DNA from: Volutella citrinella
Lineage: Eukaryota; Ascomycota; Sordariomycetes; Hypocreales; Nectriaceae
Assembly: GCA_034401135.1 (NCBI GenBank)
Contig: JAWZSP010000006.1
Location: 496,001 to 560,000 of the forward strand
Direction of reading: 5' to 3'
DNA length: 64,000 nt
Shown here in pieces: positions 57,705-64,000 of the stretch (the first letter of the stretch is position 1; every line of letters starts with the position of its first letter). Below the pieces are notes generated by a model that was not told where the DNA came from, did not search any database, and worked only from the letters and a program-made list of their open reading frames with translations. The translations under genes and the position numbers were made by a program.

Positions 57705-58253
57705 GGCCGGGCTGGTAGCTCGAGGTTAATGCATCGCTGTTAATGACAGCCAGACTGTTGAAAGACTGCGTCAGAATAAGCGTTTTTGTCGCTGTTTTGG
57801 CGCAGAAGCATATTTTCTGTAAACATCAGCGAGGAGCTGCTATCTTCGGGCCTCATCACCGAGAGGGCCGACTCGGCCGTGGGCTACCCCTGTATCTTGG
57901 TCCCACAGCGTGCCACCATTGGCGGAAAATTGGGCGCGGTGGATTAAAATGCTCAAATGAAGCTTACTTGCTTGAGTGTTTCCCCCGACGGCTGGAGTCG
58001 AGGCAGTGACATTGCATGTCATTCCGGCGGCCCTGCTGGAGCCAGTGTCGCGCCATCGGAGCCATCGAACCGCATCTGGCAGGGCTCCATTCTGAAACGC
58101 CTGCGAACGAGAGAATTGCGGTGACATCCCGGTGACATGCTGACATGCTGGGCCCACGGGAGCTCGGAGCTGGGATGCGATGCGCCGATGCGGTGCCCCG
58201 TGTGTTCATCCGCCCTAATGACAAGGCCGCGCTGCTATAGACCCGGCCAATTT

Positions 58254-58260
58254 TATATAA
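58254..58260 (+). promoter_or_regulatory. TATA box of the pectate lyase gene
   Basis: TATATAA, 186 bp before the ATG at 58446, followed by a CT-rich leader. Confidence 0.5.
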
Positions 58261-58445
58261 GGTGGCTGTCATCCCGTCCAACTTCATTCTTGCTTCTCCA
58301 GCACATTCACTTTTCCATCTCTCATTCTTTGTTCTTCACTGCATCGACCCTGGTTGGTCTCATTCCCTCGTTTCAAAAAAATCACATACCCTCTTTGCAC
58401 AATCACCTATATCTGTTCGCAGTTCACCAACTACAACCAGTCATC

Positions 58446-59207
58446 ATGAAGTTCTCTGCTGTCCTCACCGGTGTCTTTGCCTCGGTTGCCCTGGCGGTTC
58501 CCCAAGGCGATGTGACCCCCAACACCATGGCCAGCCTCGAGCGCCGCGCCAGCTTCCCCGTCCCCGCCTCCAAGGGCTCCGTCACCTACAAGAGCGCCCA
58601 GAGGATCAAGTCCTTCGACGGTGGCATGAAGACCTACGGCCGTGGCGTCAAGTGCAGTGGCCAGAAGGAGGGTGGCGACGCTGACGCCGTCTTCATCGTC
58701 GAGAACGGCGGTACCCTAAAGAACGCCATCATCGGCGCCGACCAGATCGAGGGTGTCCACTGCGAGGGCTCTTGCACCATCGAGAACGTCTGGTGGGTCA
58801 AGGTCTGCGAGGACGCTCTCTCCCTCAAGGGCGACGGCAACGCCCTCGTCAAGGGCGGTGGTGCCACCGGCGCCTCCGACAAGATCATCCAGCACAACGG
58901 TCTCGGCACTGTCACCATTGACGGCTTCACCGCCGTCGACTTCGGCAAGCTGTACCGCAGCTGCGGCAACTGCAAGAAGATGGGCAAGCGCGACGTCGTC
59001 GTCAAGAACGTCAAGGCCTACAACGGCAAGGTCCTCACCGGCATCAACTCCAACAAGGGCGACATCTCCACCATCACCGGCACCTGCGCCACCTCCGTCA
59101 AGGAGATCTGCGTCGAGTACCAGGGCACCACCCCCGGCAACGAGCCCAAGAAGCTCAAGTCCGGCCCCAGCAACGCCTGCAAGTACTCCACCCTCAAGAG
59201 CTGCTAA
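58446..59207 (+). CDS. Pectate lyase, PL3 family, secreted
   Basis: Intronless, 253 aa. Cleaves polygalacturonate by beta-elimination with Ca2+. Signal peptide [17 protein letters not shown], then a probable Kex2 propeptide ending LERR. Family motifs: [88 protein letters not shown]. Cys residues are placed as in fungal PL3 enzymes. Strong codon bias (C-ending codons) suggests high expression. The frame extends upstream through the leader, but the ATG at 58446 starts the signal peptide. Confidence 0.95.
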   Translation: MKFSAVLTGVFASVALAVPQGDVTPNTMASLERRASFPVPASKGSVTYKSAQRIKSFDGGMKTYGRGVKCSGQKEGGDADAVFIVENGGTLKNAIIGADQIEGVHCEGSCTIENVWWVKVCEDALSLKGDGNALVKGGGATGASDKIIQHNGLGTVTIDGFTAVDFGKLYRSCGNCKKMGKRDVVVKNVKAYNGKVLTGINSNKGDISTITGTCATSVKEICVEYQGTTPGNEPKKLKSGPSNACKYSTLKSC

Positions 59208-59759
59208 GCGGCTCGTTGGTGTAGCCACTGGAGGAGTGTTAGCCATGTCTCTGGCCGAGACTCGGATGCTTAGTGTTTGGGTTGAGACGGAGACAAGGCT
59301 GTGGTCGGATTACCTTCTTGTACTGGACCTTTGGTCTGCTTTCTATATATATAGGTTCCGCAATGCGGCAAAAACTAAACAGTAAATACACTGCGTGTAA
59401 TGTTTATACAAACCGAGACCGTGAGGTTCCTCTTTCGTTGCACCATCCTGAAATGAGATGCTAAAACCACCCCAATGTTATACTATTAGGCGAAGATAGT
59501 ATTAGGTAAGGACATTATTAAGTTACTTTTGTATAATATTAGTACCTATTTATATTATATTATAAATGCGTGTAATGTTTATGCAAAGGAAGACGGCTGG
59601 GCTCGTTGTTCATCATTTTCTCTACGTACGCCAAATACCTGCATTTACACAGGGCCGAGAGCCAAGCGACATGCAAATACTAGTGATACGATCTCTGCAT
59701 TGCCGCGTATCCTGCTTCCTGCCACTGGTAGAAAATCTCGATTCATATTTGCCCTATCA
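59208..59759. other. AT-rich 3' region with a 16-bp direct repeat
   Basis: Between convergent genes. TGCGTGTAATGTTTAT occurs at 59392-59407 and 59567-59582, bracketing a very AT-rich stretch. No gene seen. Confidence 0.6.
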
Positions 59760-61815
59760 TCAATCTATGGAAGCCAACCTCCGTTTTCTCGCCAGGTTGA
59801 CCCTTGCCAGTATGTCGAGATGCCAACTAAACTCCTTGACGCTCATCTGAAACCGCTCGAGATTCTGCAGCCCCAGCACGATGGTATCTTCAATCGAGTC
59901 TGGCAAGATGGGCTGGAATATTTGATACGATGTACCGACCATGAGGATCAGCAATATTGTAAACGTACTGGCGGTCCGGTTAGCCTTAGCTGTCCACATA
60001 TGGGGGGTGATACTTACGCCATGCCCGTGGCGAAGAGGCCGGTGATGCTGTTTGCAGCTTTCGAGCCGAATGACTCGATGAAACCCTTGCACCCTTCAAA
60101 ACATTTCTTTGACCTGTTCAGAATTTCCTCCTTCAGTGGATGTGACTCCATCTGATGGATGTTCAGCAGGACAAATTGCACAAAGGGTCGGTGGATAATG
60201 TATTGGCCTGCAAAATATCGACCCTTCAGCCGGAGAACATTCCAGGACTTATTTTTTAATCCTAGGGCACTCATGCGTGAGCTAAGGCTGGATTCAGGCG
60301 TTTGGGTCATCTTGGTCTCGCTCGTTAGCAGGATTTCGGGTAGGTTGGTGTAAACCGCCTCATGATGGGACCATAAATCGTTGCAGACGCCCATCAGCCA
60401 CGAGGCATAGTTGGGCCTCGCAGTCCGATGTTTCTCCTTGCTGTCATAAACGACACTGTTGATTCGATTCAGAAAGCGACGAATAGAAGCATTAGTCGAT
60501 ATCTGGAAGCCAAAGAGCTCATCTCGTGAGGCTGTCGAAGCTTGTGCACCGTGGTCGACTGGTGATTGTTCCGAAAGGCTAAAATCAGGATATGGAATCA
60601 AGTCTTCGTAGTGTGCGATCCCCGATGGTAATTTTGTCGACATTTCAGACACGTAATCGCCTTCGTATATAAAGGAGATCCAGTATAGCCGACGAAAGGA
60701 CTCTGGTATAGTCTCATGCTTTCGCGTGAGCGCTCTGGCAAGGGTTTCAACCTTGCTAGCCGTGAGCTGAGTCCAGAAGAAGGACTCTGATACTTTTCCT
60801 CGAGCGCCGGTGTAGATGCTGATGCGGCAAGTTAGATTCACCCTGTGAGAACGGCGCTCGCGGCATACCTCGCTAGCATTGTGCATTGAGCGGCCTCGAT
60901 TGAGTTTTGTGGGGTCAAATATCCAAGGCTCAGCTTGACCATATTCCACAATTGTTTGTGGCTTGGGTAATTCTCGTCAGCCTGGGAAGCAGCTCCGTTC
61001 GCCGCCCCGGGATCTGGAGATGCGGCAATAAGCGAGTTCTCGTCCTTGACAAGAAGTGCAAGGGACAGTACCATCAGCATCAAGGCACTGTGAGCTTTGC
61101 TCAGTGGTGAATCGTTCTGGGTATCCATTATCAGGAGTAAAATGTCGGCGTGAAGCGAAGGGGCCTCGCTGGATGAAAAGAGGGGAAAGAAGGCATTGAC
61201 TTCTGAGAAGTAGGTATAGACCAATTCATCAAGATCATCTCCTAGCTGTGATAGAGGTAGTTTGTGGTTATAAAAAGTAAACTCGGCATCGGCCTCGGTT
61301 GGAGCCAGCTCGAAGAAGATGTCCGTTGCATTCGTGTTGTCCAGATCTGGGCCTCCGGGTACCTCAGCTAGCAGCGCGTGGACGGCCGACCATGTCACTA
61401 CATGGTTTGCGTTTGCAGTATGAGACAATGGAATGGGCAAATCCAAGTCGGGGGCATCGGCATGAGCAGCAGTCTGGTGTTCGAATTGATCCGGCGTATG
61501 GGCCAAGGGCTGGGCTGGCGAAACAGGCCAAGCTTCTCGGGGAGGGACTGGGGCGGATTGAGCGGCTGCATAAGATGCGAGAAGCCTCTCCTCGAGAATC
61601 TCCATGCGATCTAACAGCACCTTGGTGTTGTGGTCGATGCGCAATTGCTGAGAGTCCCGATAGACGCACTCGACGTTTTGGCTCGCGCACAAACTGCATT
61701 TTGGCTGGGCCGCATCACAGCGCGTCTTGCGTGACCGACAGTTGACGCAAGCCTGTGTGACGCGGCGGCGCTGGGGGAAGCGACTGGATGCTGAGAAGCC
61801 GGGCGAGGTATCCAT
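59760..61815 (-). CDS. Zn2Cys6 transcription factor
   Basis: Predicted 651 aa from three exons: 61815-60869, 60818-60018, 59967-59760 (introns about 50 bp each). Zinc cluster QACVNCRSRKTRCDAAQPKCSLCASQNVECVY, a coiled linker KVLLDRMEILEERLLA, then the TF domain (VYTYFSEVNAFFPLFSS, FRRLYWISFIYEGDYVSE, YFAGQYIIHRPFVQFVL). The ATG at 61815 is used because the in-frame codons before it are GTG. It converges on the pectate lyase gene. Confidence 0.87.
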
Positions 61816-62107
61816 CACCACGAGATGGATGTTTGGGGTGGCAGCAGCGATTCAGTATGGTGGTGTGAGGCAAAAGCCGGGGGTATGAGGTGGGGAGAAG
61901 TGCCAACGGACCCACAAACCATGGGGCTGCGGGGAACAGTTGCTTCCTCAGATTTGACTTTGGCACTATTGGCATGCTAGAGAGTTGAGCATGATGCAGA
62001 GCTGAGCATACAGCGACATGGAATGGAGTTTGGAACCGTGCAACGTCCAACACCATCACATGCCGATGCTTTCACAGACTGATAGCTTGCTCTACTAATC
62101 CCGTAAT
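61816..62107. other. Intergenic upstream of the regulator
   Basis: Promoter side of the minus-strand regulator; nothing further seen. Confidence 0.4.
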
Positions 62108-63066
62108 AAAAGTAACCTCACCCTGTACTTGTCTAATCTTGTACTTGTCTAATCTTGTACTTGCCTAATACTATCACTTCAGGTTGGTTTAAGTAATCAC
62201 TTCAGGATGGCGTAAAGATACGAGGGAGGTACTAAGGAGGAGGTATGAAATGGCGCCTTCCAATCCACCTATCATCACGGTCACGGCTGCCAATGGGGAC
62301 CAGGCGCCGGCCCTTGTGTTTGGTTTCCCAGCAGCAGAAGAGGAACTAGTTCCTCTATAGCAGTGGCTCGAGACTGCCATCGATACCTCCGCCCCTGCGC
62401 CTGCTCCCACTCCCGCTCCTCCCACTCTAGCTTCGGCCGCAACGTCTGGCTCTGTCAGTCAGCCTGCTTCTGTCTCCGACTTCGGTATGTCAAGCCATAC
62501 ATTTTTTCTACTATCCATTTTAACTTATGTACCCTCTATTCTCTGTTGCGCGCTCCCATCACTTTGTCTATCGCTGTTGCTTGCCTCCAGTCTATGCTGG
62601 CCATGACCGCTGACCCAATCTTTAGATGTTGACAGTGCCTCCTTTGATCAGATCTGGGAGCACCTTGCCGATGTTCGTGATGCCGGTGCTGCCGAGAATG
62701 CCCAGGCACTCGGCGATGTAGCCTACTCCAGGCTGCCCGACACCCTCGCCGACTACAAGACGATGAGGGTTGCTCCTCAGGACTTTGTCCCTAATAAATG
62801 CCGATTCTATGGGAAGGGATTTAGTAGTGGGCGCTCTGGGGCTGCATCTTGGCTATAATGAACGGCATAGTAAGCATTTGCAAAAGAGAGTGGAGAGAAG
62901 GATGAGACTGCTAAGAAGGAGCAAAAGTTAGAGTACTTCCTTACTTGGCCAACTGGGGCATAATACGAATAGGTACTAGTATTGTGAAAAAGTAACCTGA
63001 TACTGTGCTTGCCTAAAACTGTGCTTGCCTAGTCCTACACTTGACTATTACTATACTTGCCTATTC
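62108..63066. repeat. Segment bounded by directly repeated 16-bp arrays
   Basis: Both ends start AAAAGTAACCT (62108-62118 and 62988-62998) and continue with tandem 16-bp units of the type TGTACTTGTCTAATCT: three on the left (62124-62171) and four diverged ones on the right (63004-63066). Same orientation at both ends, so not a TIR element. It may be the relic of a repeat family or of a duplication. Confidence 0.6.
62250..62858 (+). pseudogene. Small gene with one premature stop
   Basis: Exons 62250-62484 and 62626-62858 with a 141-bp intron (GTATGT, CGCTGACC branch, TTTAG) give 155 residues in frame except for TAG at 62358-62360 (codon 37, CTA-TAG-CAG). The product has an Ala/Pro-rich middle and a C-terminus CRFYGKGFSSGRS that reads like a decayed C2H2 finger (second Cys now Tyr). 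The family is not identified. It lies wholly between the two 16-bp arrays, which suggests it belongs to a repeated element. Confidence 0.45.
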
Positions 63067-63269
63067 TGTACCTAAACACATATATAGCTGAGTATATCTG
63101 AGTCTGGCGTAGAAGGGCCGCTACCCGCCGACATTGATTCAATAACGTATCACACTTTGAAGATAAGGCCCATGTTCAACCAATGAGTTGATGAATATAT
63201 TATATATTGGCCTGCTCTCTAAGTACTTGTAGTCCTCTCAGACGGGGGAGAGCCTGTCGTATCTTAAGC
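63067..63269. other. 3' flank of the sugar transporter
   Basis: AT-rich; no gene seen. Confidence 0.4.
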
Positions 63270-64000
63270 TTACTCCTTCTTTGTAGTTCCATTCTCCACG
63301 AATTCAACATCAGCCCCAAGCTTCTCATCCTGAGTATCATCAAACGGCGTGTCATCGTCGAAAATGACAGCAATCTCCTCAAGGGTCTTGCCCTTGGTCT
63401 CGACAAACCATCCGTAGGCGATGAAACTCTCCACTGCAAGCACCGCCACGTACACGAGGTAGAATTTCCAGCCAATGTTCTGCAGACCAATCGGGTTGAC
63501 GTACTGGTTGACGAAGACGGCCGCCTTGGTAGAGAAGACGTATGTCGCCATGCCCTTGGCGCGAATGGAGTAGGGCAGAACCTCGACCGAGTAAGCGACG
63601 GGCAATGGGGAGAAGGCGATGCAGTAAAATAGTTGGAAGACGAAGATCAGGGCCATGACAGCCAAACCAGCCGCTTTTGCCGATGTCTCGGCAAAGCGAG
63701 CCGATGCCACGGTCCAGGCCGTGAAGACGAACAGCATTCCGAGGGTAGAGGCGCGGAAGAGGGGGCGGCGACCGACACGTTCAACAAAAAAGGCAGTGGT
63801 GAGAGCCAGTGCCCAGTTCCAAATGTTGATGATGCCGTTGACCAACGCCTGCGTCTTCTTATCCTTGATGCCGACTGTATCCATGATGCGAGAAAGGTCT
63901 GCGCCCGTCAGCAAGTTGATGAGTCTTTGGCTAGGCTTCCGCCACTTACAGTATGAAACCAAGCCATTGCCGGACCATTGGCTGAAGAAACCCATGCAGA
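63270..64000 (-). CDS. MFS sugar transporter, 5' end outside the window
   Basis: Partial. Exons 63898-63270 and at least 64000-63950, with a 51-bp intron (GTAAGT..GCTGAC..CAG) restoring SGNGLVSYYLSRIMDTVGI. This is the C-terminal half of a hexose/lactose permease-type transporter: VERVGRRPLF, PVAYSVEVLPYSIRAKGMA, NPIGLQNIGWKFYLVY, VETKGKTLEEIAVIFD. It ends in an acidic tail and lacks its N-terminal helices only because of the window edge. Confidence 0.88.
   Translation of the reverse strand, partial: CMGFFSQWSGNGLVSYCKWRKPSQRLINLLTGADLSRIMDTVGIKDKKTQALVNGIINIWNWALALTTAFFVERVGRRPLFRASTLGMLFVFTAWTVASARFAETSAKAAGLAVMALIFVFQLFYCIAFSPLPVAYSVEVLPYSIRAKGMATYVFSTKAAVFVNQYVNPIGLQNIGWKFYLVYVAVLAVESFIAYGWFVETKGKTLEEIAVIFDDDTPFDDTQDEKLGADVEFVENGTTKKE

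Larger units (their letters stand above)
56395..58445. other. Long intergenic region upstream of the pectate lyase
   Basis: About 2 kb with no gene I can support; the frames present are short and overlap on both strands. It contains a small tandem repeat and the PL3 promoter. Confidence 0.5.

Noticed and set aside
58716..59246. Minus-strand and alternate-frame ORFs over the pectate lyase
   Set aside because: Shadows of a highly codon-biased PL3 gene.
1..64000. Search for CRISPR arrays, rRNA and tRNA genes, prokaryotic operons
   Set aside because: Genes are spliced and fungal; I saw no convincing tRNA cloverleaf, rRNA or CRISPR-like array by eye. A tRNAscan run would be needed to exclude a tRNA.

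Overview
The window looks like chromosomal DNA of a filamentous ascomycete (Pezizomycotina, most likely a sordariomycete). Genes carry short introns of about 45-95 bp with GT..CTAAC/CTGAC..AG signals, Zn2Cys6 regulators are abundant, and secreted plant-wall enzymes sit beside MFS transporters. I assign no species. All gene models were assembled by hand from reading frames and splice signals; exon sums were checked for frame.

Layout. 0.4-6 kb: a DHA2-type MFS exporter and two F-box-type proteins. 7.6-12.4 kb: a five-exon gene for a 1516-residue secreted, Thr-rich repeat protein with a Kex2-like site and duplicated Cys-rich exons. 13-17 kb: a CYP51-family P450 and an SNG1/DUF3533 membrane protein. 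17.4-29.6 kb: a putative catabolic cluster with dihydroxyacetone-kinase family enzyme, class II ketose-bisphosphate aldolase, Zn2Cys6 regulator, SDR and Dal5-type MFS. Its promoters share paired ATTCCG/CGGAAT motifs. The kinase is split by an 880-bp insertion with 15-bp flanking repeats, the regulator carries an intact Tc1/mariner-like transposon inside its last intron, and the transporter shows a 1-bp frameshift. 30-38.6 kb: a regulator, a GH28 exo-polygalacturonase and a GH115 alpha-glucuronidase. 39.2-47.9 kb: a PrpF-family isomerase, Zn2Cys6 regulator, mitochondrial tricarboxylate-type carrier and Dal5-type MFS. All of its promoter regions contain the palindrome TCCCGCGGGA or a one-mismatch version. 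48.4-56.4 kb: two regulators, a second DHA2 MFS and an SDR. 58.4-61.8 kb: a PL3 pectate lyase and a regulator. 62.1-63.1 kb: a segment bounded by directly repeated 16-bp arrays that contains a broken small gene. The window ends inside a sugar transporter.

How the genes fit together. The two most interesting units are the candidate regulons. The PrpF, carrier, MFS and regulator set resembles the Ustilago itaconate/trans-aconitate cluster (adi1, mtt1, itp1, ria1) but lacks the decarboxylase, so my working inference is uptake or export and isomerisation of an unsaturated tricarboxylate. The kinase, aldolase, SDR and MFS set suggests polyol or ketose catabolism, possibly decaying. GH28, PL3 and GH115 point to use of pectin and glucuronoxylan, consistent with a plant-associated or saprotrophic life.
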